Assembly: GCF_026625745.1 (NCBI RefSeq)
Contig: NZ_CP113061.1
Span: 620,001 to 684,000, forward strand
Reading direction: 5' to 3'
Length of the DNA stretch: 64,000 bases
Source: Asticcacaulis sp. SL142
GTDB lineage: Bacteria > Pseudomonadota > Alphaproteobacteria > Caulobacterales > Caulobacteraceae
Shown: piece by piece, positions 1 to 8,842 of the stretch
Layout: each line of letters opens with the position of its first letter
Position numbering within the stretch: position 1 is the stretch's first letter
Made by a program: the position numbers and the translations under genes
The notes under the pieces: generated by a model
What the model saw: the letters and a program-made list of their open reading frames with translations, nothing else
The model's database searches: none
Told to the model about the DNA's origin: nothing

Positions 1-4
1 ATCC

Positions 5-32
5 CAAAAGAGGGAGGCCCTTTTGATTCTTT
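5..32 (+). terminator. Possible rho-independent terminator
   Basis: CAAAA (5-9) can pair with TTTTG (21-25) and GGG (12-14) with CCC (18-20). The hairpin is interrupted by a two-base bulge and followed by a T-rich run. It would end a plus-strand transcript that begins outside the window. The stem is imperfect, so this is tentative. Confidence 0.4.
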
Positions 33-169
33 TTCTCAAAAAATGCGAAAGTATCCCCCGTGCAACAACCCCCGGTAACCCTACACAGCCATCACGGCTT
101 AAGGTTAATCGAACGCGTAATATATATATTAAATTTAGCGAATATGTCAGTCTTGTTTCAAAACCTTTG

Positions 170-197
170 CGATAGTGGCTTAAAATCAACACTATCG
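170..197. other. Hairpin downstream of the tRNA-Glu pair
   Basis: CGATAGTG (170-177) and CACTATCG (190-197) form a perfect 8-bp stem with a 12-base loop. It lies about 27 bases beyond the 3' end of the minus-strand tRNA-Glu pair, so it could stop or process that transcript. On the minus strand only a short T tract follows, so termination is uncertain. The rest of 33-223 holds nothing I can identify apart from an AT-rich 14-base palindrome at 118-131. Confidence 0.3.
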
Positions 198-223
198 ATT
201 TTCAGGGAAACAGAGAAGAGTGC

Positions 224-298
224 TGGCAGTCCCTAGGGGAGTCGAACCCCTCTCTTCAGGTTGAAAACCTGACGTCCTAACCGATAGACGAAGGGACC
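224..298 (-). tRNA. tRNA-Glu (anticodon UUC), downstream copy
   Basis: Read on the minus strand, the 75 bases fold as a full cloverleaf. The acceptor stem is GGTCCCT/AGGGACT, the D arm contains GGTTAGGAC, the anticodon loop TTTTCAA carries TTC, the T loop is TTCGACT, and CCA is encoded. It is identical base for base to the copy at 337-411, from which it is separated by 38 bases. The two are probably transcribed together from the promoter at 428-456. Confidence 0.97.
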
Positions 299-315
299 GC
301 GTGCGCATCTATTAA

Positions 316-329
316 GCCGGTTAACCGGC
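316..329. repeat. 14-base perfect palindrome between the tRNA-Glu genes
   Basis: GCCGGTTAACCGGC is a perfect palindrome in the 38-base spacer of the tandem tRNA-Glu pair. In the shared precursor RNA it would form a short stem and could mark or limit processing between the two tRNAs. That role is an inference. Confidence 0.5.
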
Positions 330-336
330 AATCTCT

Positions 337-411
337 TGGCAGTCCCTAGGGGAGTCGAACCCCTCTCTTCAGGTTGAAAACCTGACGTCCTAACCGATAG
401 ACGAAGGGACC
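337..411 (-). tRNA. tRNA-Glu (anticodon UUC), promoter-proximal copy
   Basis: A complete 75-base tRNA on the minus strand with encoded CCA and anticodon TTC. It is identical to the copy at 224-298. It lies between the recJ stop codon (494) and the second copy. A promoter-like sequence at 428-456 ends about 16 bases upstream, so this copy should be transcribed first with a very short leader. Confidence 0.97.
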
Positions 412-427
412 GCATCAAGAGGTGCGC

Positions 428-456
428 TTGATAGCGTCACAAAATAAACGATGCAA
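428..456 (-). promoter_or_regulatory. Putative tRNA-Glu promoter
   Basis: On the minus strand, TTGCAT (456-451) and TATCAA (433-428) are separated by exactly 17 bases, and the -10 is followed by GCGCACCTC. The same block, TATC-T-A then GCGCACCTC, occurs upstream of the tRNA-Asp pair at 26460-26474. The shared -10 and discriminator suggest a common stable-RNA promoter type. The start point would be about 10 bases before the tRNA. Confidence 0.55.
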
Positions 457-493
457 GCCTTATTTTTGGTATTTTACATCGACTTGTGAATAT

Positions 494-2350
494 CTAACTT
501 CGGGCCTGGGCGACGTCCTCGATCTCAAGCTGCACCCCTCTGCGGCCCATATAATCGTCCGCTTTCAATCGTCCGGCGACATGTACCCGGCCGGGCGGAC
601 GAAGCAACATCTCTCCAATAGCGGTATCTTCCGCGCGCCAGGCTATAGCCTTTATTCTATGGCCGCGGTCATCATCCAGTTGAACCCGAATGTGGCCGCC
701 CTTCATGACCGTCGCATAGCTGACAAGCATATGAGAGAGGGCAAACACGGGCTCCGGGTTACCTTGTCCGAACGGTGCCATAATCTCAAACTCCTCCAGC
801 AGATCACGCGTAGCCCCGGCACAGCTTAGGGCGGCGTCTATTTCCAGCCTCTCCCGCACGGCCTCATTACCTACTTGCTGGCGCACCTGCGCGTTCAGAA
901 AACTGCGCAGATCATTGATACGATCGCGCATCACGCTCAAACCCGCCGCCATGGCGTGACCGCCGCCGGAAATGGCGATACCGGCTTCAAAGGCGGCCCC
1001 CACGGCATGACCCAGATTTATCCCCGGCTGAGACCGCCCGGAGCCCTTGCCAATCCCCGAAATGGGATCAATGCCGATGACGATAACCGGCTTACGCCAA
1101 CGCTCACGCAAACGCCCGGCCACGATTCCTATGACCCCTGGATGCCAGTCCTCATGAGCCACAATGATCACATCATCGTCCTTAGTCAGTAGATGTTCGC
1201 GCTCAGCTATGGCAATTGCCTGCTCCAGCACTTCAGCTTCGACCTCACGACGTGTCTTGTTGAGTTCATCCAGTTCCTGCGCCAGAAGCCGAGCTTCACT
1301 CGCATCATCAGTTGACAGTAGCCGCACCCCAAGATCGGCGCGCCCTACCCGGCCGCCAGCGTTTATCCGCGGACCAATGACAAAACCTGAATGAAAAACG
1401 CTCATCAGGCTGTTGGCGCCATCCTTTTGTTTAAGATCCAACCCCGTCACTTCAATCAGTGCCTTGATGCCGGTATTATCAAGGCGCGACATGACCTTAA
1501 GCCCCTGAGAGGCCAGCGCGCGGTTAAAGCCGGTAAGCGCCGTGACGTCACAAATGGCCCCGAGGGCCGCCAAATCCAGCCACTGGCGCAAATCCGGTTT
1601 GGCGCGTGCGGCAAAAAACCCTCGCCGCTCGGCTTCACGATTGAGGGCGGCCAGCACCACGAACACAACACCCGCAGCCGCCAGATTGCCTTGCCCGGAC
1701 TGACAGTCCGGTCGGTTAGGGTTTACGACGGCCAGACATTTCGGTGGGGCCTCACGCATCAGGTGGTGATCAATCACAACCACATCAAGGCCAATGGATG
1801 CCGCATACTCAAGGGCATGATGCGCCGAAGCCCCGCAATCAACCGTGACCACCAGATCAGCACCATTGGCTTTTAATGTATCAAAGGCCGCGACTGACGG
1901 GCCATAGCCCTCCGTCAGCCGGTCAGGCACATAGACCTGAAGTTCATGGCCCATATGACGATACCAGCGCACAAGCTGGGCGGCACTGGTCGCACCATCG
2001 ACATCGTAATCCGCAAAGACATAGATCGACTTCTTATAGTCCAGCGCATCCAGCATGGCCGCAACCAGAACCGGCATGTCCGCAAACCCTTCCGGGTCGG
2101 GAAATAAGGCTTTCAAGGTCGGCTGCAGATAATCCTCAAGCCCCTCTGGGGTAATACCGCGACCCGCAATGGATTGGGCTATTGGCTCCAGATACGCTCC
2201 GGCTATCTCGCCTTTCATGGCAAGCAGATTTGTGATCCGATGCACATCATCTGATGGAGTGTTCAGGCCGTGACGTTGGCTCCAGATGCGCCCCGTTGCG
2301 GAACGGCTTACATCAAGATAGGCGGTAATAGTCTGAGAATCTGGCGTCAC
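494..2350 (-). CDS. recJ: Single-stranded-DNA-specific exonuclease RecJ
   Basis: A 618-residue 5'-3' single-strand exonuclease used in recombinational and mismatch repair. The DHH phosphoesterase core is visible: DYDVDG at residues 114-119, DCGAS near 171-175 and DHH at 194-196. A DHHA1-type Gly-rich SGGGHAMAAG segment follows, then a C-terminal OB-like part. The start is GTG. The conserved N-terminal stretch YLDVSRSATG begins about ten residues in, and a weak GGA lies upstream, so the GTG is credible. It starts 10 bases after glpX on the same strand, which suggests a glpX-recJ operon. Confidence 0.95.
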   Translation of the reverse strand: MTPDSQTITAYLDVSRSATGRIWSQRHGLNTPSDDVHRITNLLAMKGEIAGAYLEPIAQSIAGRGITPEGLEDYLQPTLKALFPDPEGFADMPVLVAAMLDALDYKKSIYVFADYDVDGATSAAQLVRWYRHMGHELQVYVPDRLTEGYGPSVAAFDTLKANGADLVVTVDCGASAHHALEYAASIGLDVVVIDHHLMREAPPKCLAVVNPNRPDCQSGQGNLAAAGVVFVVLAALNREAERRGFFAARAKPDLRQWLDLAALGAICDVTALTGFNRALASQGLKVMSRLDNTGIKALIEVTGLDLKQKDGANSLMSVFHSGFVIGPRINAGGRVGRADLGVRLLSTDDASEARLLAQELDELNKTRREVEAEVLEQAIAIAEREHLLTKDDDVIIVAHEDWHPGVIGIVAGRLRERWRKPVIVIGIDPISGIGKGSGRSQPGINLGHAVGAAFEAGIAISGGGHAMAAGLSVMRDRINDLRSFLNAQVRQQVGNEAVRERLEIDAALSCAGATRDLLEEFEIMAPFGQGNPEPVFALSHMLVSYATVMKGGHIRVQLDDDRGHRIKAIAWRAEDTAIGEMLLRPPGRVHVAGRLKADDYMGRRGVQLEIEDVAQARS

Positions 2351-2360
2351 AATATGTCCA

Positions 2361-3323
2361 TCAAAGGGGCCTGCGCATCGACAGCTTACGGATCGTGCGG
2401 GTCTTTGACATCATAACCAGAGTCTCAGTTGTTACAAACGCTTCCCCGCGTCCCGACTGTTCTTTTTGAACCCCCTTTAAAAGGGCACCGTGGGTTACAC
2501 CGGTCGCTATAAAAACAGCATCAGAGCTTACCAGATCGTCCAGCATGTATTTGCGGTCAAAATCAGTTACCCCCAGTCTGACGGCGCGACCGCGTTCATC
2601 ATCATTTCTAAACATCAGACGCCCCTGAAACTGCCCGCCGACGCATTTTAAGGCGGCGCAGGCCAGAACACCTTCCGGGGCTCCACCCTGCCCCAAATAT
2701 ATATCTATTGCGGTTTCAGACTGAGCCGTGTGAATAACGCCGGCCACATCGCCATCTGTAATCAAATGGACGCGTGCGCCTGATTTACGAAGTGACGAAA
2801 TGATCTTTTCGTGACGGGGCCGATCCAACACGCAGGCCACGATTTCATTGACCTTTACACCCTTGGCCTTGGCAAGGTTATGAACATTTTCTTCCGGCGT
2901 TGCATCCAGATCGATCGTGCCTTCGGGATATCCGGGACCGATAGCGATTTTGTCCATATAGGTATCGGGCGCATGTAAAAGCCCGCCGCGCGGGGCAAAT
3001 GCGATCACTGCCAGCGCGTTAGCCATGGCCTTGGCCGCCAGCGTGGTGCCCTCTAGTGGATCAAGGGCTATATCAATCTGCGGCCCCTTGCCTGTACCTA
3101 CGGTTTCCCCGATATAAAGCATCGGCGCCTCGTCGCGCTCCCCTTCGCCTATGACGATGCGGCCATCCATATCGATAGAATTGAGTGCCGTGCGCATAGC
3201 ATCAACGGCGGCTTGATCCGCGGCTTTTTCATCACCGCCCCCTACCTGAGAAAACGCCGCAATAGCGGCTTCCTCAGCCACCCGCACGACATCAAGGCTG
3301 AGCGTAAAATCTGTAATTGGCAT
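2361..3323 (-). CDS. glpX: Class II fructose-1,6-bisphosphatase GlpX
   Basis: A 320-residue metal-dependent phosphatase of gluconeogenesis that hydrolyses fructose-1,6-bisphosphate. Family signatures are GEGERDEAPML at residues 59-69 and DPLEGT at 88-93, followed by the GPGYPEG segment. Length and order match GlpX rather than class I Fbp. The ATG has only a weak A-rich Shine-Dalgarno region. recJ follows after 10 bases. The next upstream minus-strand gene ends at 3369, so the promoter probably lies within the short 3324-3368 gap or further upstream. Confidence 0.96.
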   Translation of the reverse strand: MPITDFTLSLDVVRVAEEAAIAAFSQVGGGDEKAADQAAVDAMRTALNSIDMDGRIVIGEGERDEAPMLYIGETVGTGKGPQIDIALDPLEGTTLAAKAMANALAVIAFAPRGGLLHAPDTYMDKIAIGPGYPEGTIDLDATPEENVHNLAKAKGVKVNEIVACVLDRPRHEKIISSLRKSGARVHLITDGDVAGVIHTAQSETAIDIYLGQGGAPEGVLACAALKCVGGQFQGRLMFRNDDERGRAVRLGVTDFDRKYMLDDLVSSDAVFIATGVTHGALLKGVQKEQSGRGEAFVTTETLVMMSKTRTIRKLSMRRPL

Positions 3324-3368
3324 GTTTTTTCTTATACTTCCTGGCCTGAGTTTAGTTTTTTAATTATG

Positions 3369-3878
3369 TTATCTATCTGGGGACGGCGGGAGGACTACCC
3401 TGGCGCGGGCAGACAGAGCAAACTGATGGATGTCGCCGCAATTGTTCTTTGTCACGGGCTGGCTAAGATCGGCATTGAGACGCGCACGTACGCTTGAGCT
3501 GTAGGATGCAGGATCGATAGCATCCCACTTAAGACCCATGACGGCTTGCTCCAGCGCATCTTCGCGAGCTTTGATATCGCTCACGCGCTGTTTGATATCG
3601 GATGATGTCGGAATATTATCAGGTGCCGCGGGGAAATTGGACCACTTGGGAAAGCCCCTTTCATCACGCTCAATATCCCTGACAACTGTCGCGGTAGGCA
3701 TTGGCGGAGCGGGTGCTGGCGCATCTGACGTAGTGACTAAAGGTGCCGCCGCCACAGAAGGCGTGTCGGCACGACAGATAACATCGCCTCTAAGAGGGGC
3801 CTGTGTTTGCGAAAATGCCGAATGCGGCAGCAGGCCTAATGCACTAAGCGCAATAACCGAAATGTAACGCTTGTTCAT
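3369..3878 (-). CDS. Small exported protein of unknown function
   Basis: A 169-residue protein when started at the ATG at 3878, which has AAAGGAG eight bases upstream. An in-frame start at 3908 lacks such a site. The N-terminus MNKRYISVIALSALGLLPHSAFSQ is a typical Sec signal peptide with cleavage near SAFS-Q. A Pro/Ala-rich stretch follows. The mature part has a helical acidic/basic region (around SDIKQRVSDIKAREDALEQAV) and an ARLNADLSQP segment near the C-terminus, with one cysteine. It is probably periplasmic. I do not recognise a family. It could be co-transcribed with glpX, 45 bases downstream. Confidence 0.75.
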   Translation of the reverse strand: MNKRYISVIALSALGLLPHSAFSQTQAPLRGDVICRADTPSVAAAPLVTTSDAPAPAPPMPTATVVRDIERDERGFPKWSNFPAAPDNIPTSSDIKQRVSDIKAREDALEQAVMGLKWDAIDPASYSSSVRARLNADLSQPVTKNNCGDIHQFALSARARVVLPPSPDR

Positions 3879-4053
3879 ATTCGCGGCTCCTTTGTGTGAG
3901 CTTACCATACGCCCTCACCAGATCGGCAGTAATAAAACCCTATGACACGATCTGAAAGGAAAAAATGACCTAACGATGTCACACAAACTGCCCATCGCAT
4001 GATTATGTTGATATGATCACTCAAAGGTCATGATTCATAGCAAAGGGATTTAC

Positions 4054-6102
4054 ATGCCGTCTGCCCGCCCCCCTAAAGCCAAGTCCCATATTGGCTCTGC
4101 TCCGAAATTACAGACCGAAACAAAAACATTAGAAAAAGAGAATAACAATAAGACTAAAAAGGTTTTATTTGCTAAAGAAGATGCCTCCTCGCGTAAGGCG
4201 CTTCCGAAAAAATCCACTCCCAAAGCATCGACAAAGCCAACTCCAATTGAGGCAGAACCTCACAAAACGTCTCAGCCACAGGCTGATGTACCGAACGACG
4301 GTCCGGCTTCAGCATTTAATCCGGATGCCCTGAAAAATCTTGAGGATTTGTCGCTAAATCTGGCCAAGGCGGCGATGACGGCGCAGAGTGCTTTGGCTCA
4401 AACCCTGTTTCGGCCTCATGATGCAACGGATAATGTGCCGTCCGATCCGTTTCAGGTCGGCCCCGCTATGACCACGGTGGCTAATGCTCTGGCCTCAAAT
4501 CCTGATAAGCTCGTTAATGCGCAAACCGAACTCATTACTGGCTATTTACAGCTTTGGGCCGCCATGACCCGGCGCAGTCTCGGCGCCGATGATAATACCG
4601 AAATGCCCTCAGCCAAAATCAAAGATAAACGGTTTTCTGATCCGCGTTGGGAGCAAAATGTCATTTTCGATATGATGCGGCAGTCATATCTGTTGTCGTC
4701 TAACTGGTTAAACAACCTTATTTCATCCGTAGAAGGCATTGATCCCATTGCCAAAAGGCGTGTCGAGTTTTTTACAAAACTGGTAACGGATGCCTTTTCG
4801 CCATCAAATTTTCTGATGTCTAACCCGGCTGCCCTTGACACCCTGATGAACACAAACGGCGAAAGTCTGGTCAAAGGTATGCAAAAGTTTGCCGAAGATC
4901 TGGCGCGCGGTGATGGTAAACTCAAAATTTCGCAAGCCGATTACGCACATTTTGAAGTTGGCAAAAACGTCGCCACGACGCCGGGTAAAGTTGTTTATCG
5001 AAATGCCTTTTTTGAGCTATTGCAATACACGCCTACGACTGAAAACGTGCGTGAAATCCCCCTGCTCATTTTCCCGCCATGGATCAACAAGTTCTACATA
5101 CTTGATCTACAACCTAAGAATTCTCTAATCAAATGGCTGACAGATCAGGGATTTTCAGTTTTCGTGACCTCCTGGGTAAACCCCGATGCATCTATGAAGG
5201 ATGTCACCTTTGAAGATTACCTTACCCAAGGTGTTTATGAAGCCACAAAGCAAGTCATGGCGCAGAGCGGCACCAAAGCCGTTAATGCTGTCGGCTACTG
5301 CATTGGCGGTACATTGTTGGGCACAGCTCTGGCGCATATGGCGGCCAAAGGTGACAACAGCATAGGCTCAGCCACCTTTTTTACGGCTCAACATGACTTC
5401 TCCGAAGCTGGCGATTTACTCCTTTTTACCAACAATGCCTGGATCGATGAGCTGGAGCGGCAAATGGATGCGGCGGGCGGGGTTTTGCCGGGTGCGGCTA
5501 TGGCCGATACCTTTAACGCTTTGCGCGCCAATGATCTGGTCTGGTCATTCTTTGTGAATAACTACCTGATGGGTAAGGATCTTACGGCATTTGATCTGCT
5601 GTGCTGGAACGCCGATCAGACGCGAATGCCCAAGGCGTTGCATATGTTTTATCTGCGTAAATTTTACAATGAAAATGCCCTGTCCAAAGGTGAGCTAGAA
5701 CTGGGCGGCATTAAGATTGATCTTAAAAACGTAAAAATTCCGGTATTTACTCAGGCCGGTCGCGAAGATCATATTGCCCCGCCTTTGTCCGTGTTTAAGG
5801 GGGCGAAAATGTTCGGCGGAGACGTGACCTATGTTCTGGCCGGGTCAGGACATATTGCCGGTGTCGTCAATCCACCCGCCGCTCAAAAGTACATGCACTG
5901 GATCAATAAAAATCTGTCTGCAGCGCCAAGCTATGATGACTGGTTCTCGAAAGCGGCCGAGCATCCCGGATCATGGTGGCCCTATTGGGCTGAGTGGCTG
6001 CATGCCAAATCCGGCGATTGGGTTGAAGCGCGCGATCCCTCAAAAGGCCCGCTTAAACCCATTATGGACGCACCGGGCAGCTATGTGATGGTCAAATCTT
6101 AA
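4054..6102 (+). CDS. phaC: Class I poly(3-hydroxyalkanoate) synthase PhaC with basic N-terminal tail
   Basis: Polymerises (R)-3-hydroxyacyl-CoA at the PHA granule surface. Counting from the ATG at 4054, the lipase-like box GYCIGG puts the nucleophile at Cys416. The other triad members are Asp572 (in GREDHI) and His600 (in GSGHIAG). The PHA synthase N domain precedes the alpha/beta-hydrolase core. The protein is 682 residues, about 90 longer than usual class I enzymes, because of a Lys/Thr/Pro-rich, probably disordered N-terminus. The ATG at 4054 has AAAGGG six bases upstream. An ATG at 4030 is in frame, but its AAAGG is too close. No phaA, phaB or phasin gene is adjacent. Confidence 0.95.
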   Translation: MPSARPPKAKSHIGSAPKLQTETKTLEKENNNKTKKVLFAKEDASSRKALPKKSTPKASTKPTPIEAEPHKTSQPQADVPNDGPASAFNPDALKNLEDLSLNLAKAAMTAQSALAQTLFRPHDATDNVPSDPFQVGPAMTTVANALASNPDKLVNAQTELITGYLQLWAAMTRRSLGADDNTEMPSAKIKDKRFSDPRWEQNVIFDMMRQSYLLSSNWLNNLISSVEGIDPIAKRRVEFFTKLVTDAFSPSNFLMSNPAALDTLMNTNGESLVKGMQKFAEDLARGDGKLKISQADYAHFEVGKNVATTPGKVVYRNAFFELLQYTPTTENVREIPLLIFPPWINKFYILDLQPKNSLIKWLTDQGFSVFVTSWVNPDASMKDVTFEDYLTQGVYEATKQVMAQSGTKAVNAVGYCIGGTLLGTALAHMAAKGDNSIGSATFFTAQHDFSEAGDLLLFTNNAWIDELERQMDAAGGVLPGAAMADTFNALRANDLVWSFFVNNYLMGKDLTAFDLLCWNADQTRMPKALHMFYLRKFYNENALSKGELELGGIKIDLKNVKIPVFTQAGREDHIAPPLSVFKGAKMFGGDVTYVLAGSGHIAGVVNPPAAQKYMHWINKNLSAAPSYDDWFSKAAEHPGSWWPYWAEWLHAKSGDWVEARDPSKGPLKPIMDAPGSYVMVKS

Positions 6103-6164
6103 GCTGAACTTGTATATTGTATACATTTAAATTAAGGGTAAGGTCGTATTACCGGAGCTAAGAT

Positions 6165-7178
6165 ATGACCGCGACCATTACCCTAGATGAAGCTTTAAAT
6201 CTTTCGATTAATGTCCTAATAGACAATGGTTTTTCAAAAAATCATGCTCAATCAATAGCCAGGGTTATATGGGCCTGCCAGAGAGACGAATGCCAATCTC
6301 ATGGTCTTTATCGGCTGCTCGTGTGCGTTCATACCCTACGTTCCGGCAAGGTTTCGCCAGATGCAGAACCCGAAATCAGTGATGCCGCGGACACGCTCGT
6401 GCGCGTGGATGCCAAAGGGGCCTACTCTCTGCTGGCTTTTGACATGGGTCGCCCGCTTTTAGTTGAAAAGTCCAAACGCCATGGCATGGCAGCACTTGCC
6501 ATCAACCACTGTTATCACTTCTCGGCTTTGTGGCCTGAAATTGAGGCCATCGCGGCGGAAGGGCTAGTAGCTATTGCGATGACCCCAAGCCATAGCTGGG
6601 TTGCGCCTTACGGGGGTACCAAGGGCGTGTTCGGCACCAATCCCATCGCGTTTGCGTGGCCAAGACCGGGCGGCAACCCATTTGTCTTTGACTTCGCCAC
6701 CAGTGCGGCCGCCCGCGGCGAAATCGAGCTTCATCGTCGGGCCGGTAAAGCTATTCCCGAAGGTTGGGCCGTCGATAAGGACGGCAACGCCACCACTGAC
6801 GCTGAGGCCGCAATGAGTGGCGCCATGCTAACCTTTGGTGGGTATAAAGGCTCGGCCCTTTCGGCCATGATAGAACTAATGGCAGGCCCGTTGATCGGCG
6901 ATTTCTTAAGTCTGGAATCGCAGGCATACGATGCCGGTACAGGTGCCACGCCATATCATGGCGAACTAATCATTGCGATTAATCCCAAAACTTTCATGGG
7001 GCCGGACTGGGCGCGGCATACAGATCGCGCTGAAGCGCTTTTTAATGCGATCATCGACCAAGGCGCGCGCCTGCCGTCACAGCGACGCTATGAAGCCCGC
7101 GCCCGCAGTCTTGAGACCGGAGCTGTAACGATCCCGGCCAAGCTATATGAAGACATTTTGGCTCTGTTAAAGCCGTAG
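6165..7178 (+). CDS. Ldh2 family NAD(P)H-dependent oxidoreductase (piperideine/pyrroline-2-carboxylate reductase-like)
   Basis: A 337-residue member of the malate/L-lactate dehydrogenase-2 family, which does not have a Rossmann fold. Visible signatures are QRDECQSHGLYRL near residues 45-57, the GTKGVFGTNPIAFAWPRP cofactor region, and FGGYKGSALSAMIELMAGPL towards the C-terminus. The first motif resembles the ketimine reductases DpkA/LhpI, which reduce delta1-piperideine-2-carboxylate or pyrroline-2-carboxylate in D-lysine and hydroxyproline catabolism. The substrate is not proven, and a 2-oxoacid dehydrogenase is the alternative. It follows phaC by 62 bases on the same strand. Its last 12 bases overlap the 3' end of the convergent rnj gene. 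Confidence 0.85.
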   Translation: MTATITLDEALNLSINVLIDNGFSKNHAQSIARVIWACQRDECQSHGLYRLLVCVHTLRSGKVSPDAEPEISDAADTLVRVDAKGAYSLLAFDMGRPLLVEKSKRHGMAALAINHCYHFSALWPEIEAIAAEGLVAIAMTPSHSWVAPYGGTKGVFGTNPIAFAWPRPGGNPFVFDFATSAAARGEIELHRRAGKAIPEGWAVDKDGNATTDAEAAMSGAMLTFGGYKGSALSAMIELMAGPLIGDFLSLESQAYDAGTGATPYHGELIIAINPKTFMGPDWARHTDRAEALFNAIIDQGARLPSQRRYEARARSLETGAVTIPAKLYEDILALLKP

Positions 7179-8834
7179 TATAATCGTTTCCACGATCGGG
7201 CGGCGGTCCCAGATATTCTGGGCCGCTTTTTTCAGTACGCGCGCCACGGTTGTCTCAACCGTGACATCATCATCCCGTTCTTCCGGCGACAATTTTTGCA
7301 GCGCCTTTTCAACCAGATCGCACATATTTTCCAGTTGATCGGAGATGGTGTCGTCATCTTCAAAGGCCAGCCCCAAACCGCGGACTTCGACAATCGAGAC
7401 CAGTTTGTTTTTACGATCCAGCGCAAACGAGCAAAACAGCATGCCATTATGAGCAGCGTGACGGCGTTCGCGCAGAGCGTCAGCGCCTTCGGGCACCAAC
7501 ATACCACCATCAACAAACAGGCGCCCTGCATGCACTTCATCTATAATTTCAGCCCGACCGGGTGCCAGGCGCACCATATCGCCGTTTCTAGGCGTAATCT
7601 GTTCTGGCACGCCGATTTCAGCGGCTAAGGCGGCATGTTTCTGCAGATGTCGGCGCTCACCGTGGGTAGGCACCGCAATACGTGGACGCGCCCATTCATA
7701 CATCTGACGCAGTTCGTCGCGTGCCGGGTGCCCGGAGACGTGAATGCCCGGATGATCTTTTTCCGTATGAATTTCAACGCCTAAATCCGACAGGCGATTT
7801 TGCAGGGAGCGAATGGAAATTTCATTGCCTGGAATAACCCGCGATGAAAACACACAAGCATCACCGGATTTGAGTTTGACCAAGGGGTGATTACCGTCCG
7901 CTATCCGCGACAGAGCTGCCCGCGGTTCGCCTTGAGAGCCGGTGCACAGATAAAGCACTTCGGTGGGCTTCATTTTGGAGGCTTCGCCTTCGGTCACAAA
8001 TTCACTGATCCCGCTCAACAGGCCGACGTGTTTCGCCGCCGCCGTCATGCGGTGCATGGAACGGCCTACCAGACATACCCTACGACCGCAGGCTTCGGCG
8101 GCCCGGATTACGCTGTCCATCCGCGCGACGTTAGATGCAAAGCAGGCCACAGCCACCTTGCCTTTCAGGGTCTTTATCACCTTAGCCAGTTCGTCACGAA
8201 CGCCAGCCTCTGAGCCTGATGCACCTTCGACAAACACATTGGTAGAATCGCAGATCATGGCCAGCACGCCGTCATCCCCCAGCTTTGTGATGGCGCTGAT
8301 GTCGGTCGCTTTGCCGGTGATCGGGTCGGGATCTATTTTCCAGTCACCGGTGTGCAGGATCGTCCCTAACGGGGTGCGGATAGCCAGCCCGTTTGGCTCA
8401 GGTATCGAATGGGTTATTGTAATGTAATCAATCTCAAATGGCCCAATCTTAATGCTACCTCCTAACGGAACTTCGGTAAGATCAAAATCATCGACCCCAG
8501 CTTCACGAAGCTTTTCCCGGATTAGAAATGCCGTAAAAGGCGTGGCATAGAGGGGCGCTTTAATCTTATCCCACAGCCAGCCCAAGGCACCGATATGGTC
8601 TTCGTGGGCATGGGTCAGCACCACACCTAGAATGGTTTCGCCTTCCAGAAATTTCGGATCGGGTACAATGACCTCAATGCCGGGCGTCGTCAGGTCACCA
8701 AAGGTCACGCCGACATCAACCAGAATCCATTGCCGGTTATCTTCTGGCCCGAAGCCATAGAGGTTCAGGTTCATGCCAATTTCGTTCGAGCCGCCAAGCG
8801 GCAGGAACACGAGTTCATCTTTATGTTTTTTCAT
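7167..8834 (-). CDS. rnj: Ribonuclease J
   Basis: A 555-residue metallo-beta-lactamase/beta-CASP ribonuclease with 5'-3' exonuclease and endonuclease activity in mRNA turnover and rRNA maturation. The zinc motif HAHEDH is at residues 75-80. LGGSNEIGMN near the start, the HTGDWKID segment, SGHPARDELRQMY and PTHGERRHLQKHA are family hallmarks. The start ATG has only an A-rich upstream region. It is the last gene of the nuoN-birA-coaX-rnj series, 8 bases after coaX, so its expression is probably linked to the nuo block. Its 3' end overlaps the converging Ldh2-family gene. Confidence 0.95.
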   Translation of the reverse strand: MKKHKDELVFLPLGGSNEIGMNLNLYGFGPEDNRQWILVDVGVTFGDLTTPGIEVIVPDPKFLEGETILGVVLTHAHEDHIGALGWLWDKIKAPLYATPFTAFLIREKLREAGVDDFDLTEVPLGGSIKIGPFEIDYITITHSIPEPNGLAIRTPLGTILHTGDWKIDPDPITGKATDISAITKLGDDGVLAMICDSTNVFVEGASGSEAGVRDELAKVIKTLKGKVAVACFASNVARMDSVIRAAEACGRRVCLVGRSMHRMTAAAKHVGLLSGISEFVTEGEASKMKPTEVLYLCTGSQGEPRAALSRIADGNHPLVKLKSGDACVFSSRVIPGNEISIRSLQNRLSDLGVEIHTEKDHPGIHVSGHPARDELRQMYEWARPRIAVPTHGERRHLQKHAALAAEIGVPEQITPRNGDMVRLAPGRAEIIDEVHAGRLFVDGGMLVPEGADALRERRHAAHNGMLFCSFALDRKNKLVSIVEVRGLGLAFEDDDTISDQLENMCDLVEKALQKLSPEERDDDVTVETTVARVLKKAAQNIWDRRPIVETIILRL

Positions 8835-8842
8835 TTTTTCTT

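Noticed and set aside
422-829. Plus-strand open frame of 135 codons overlapping recJ
   Set aside because: Antisense to the conserved recJ coding sequence, with no recognisable domain.
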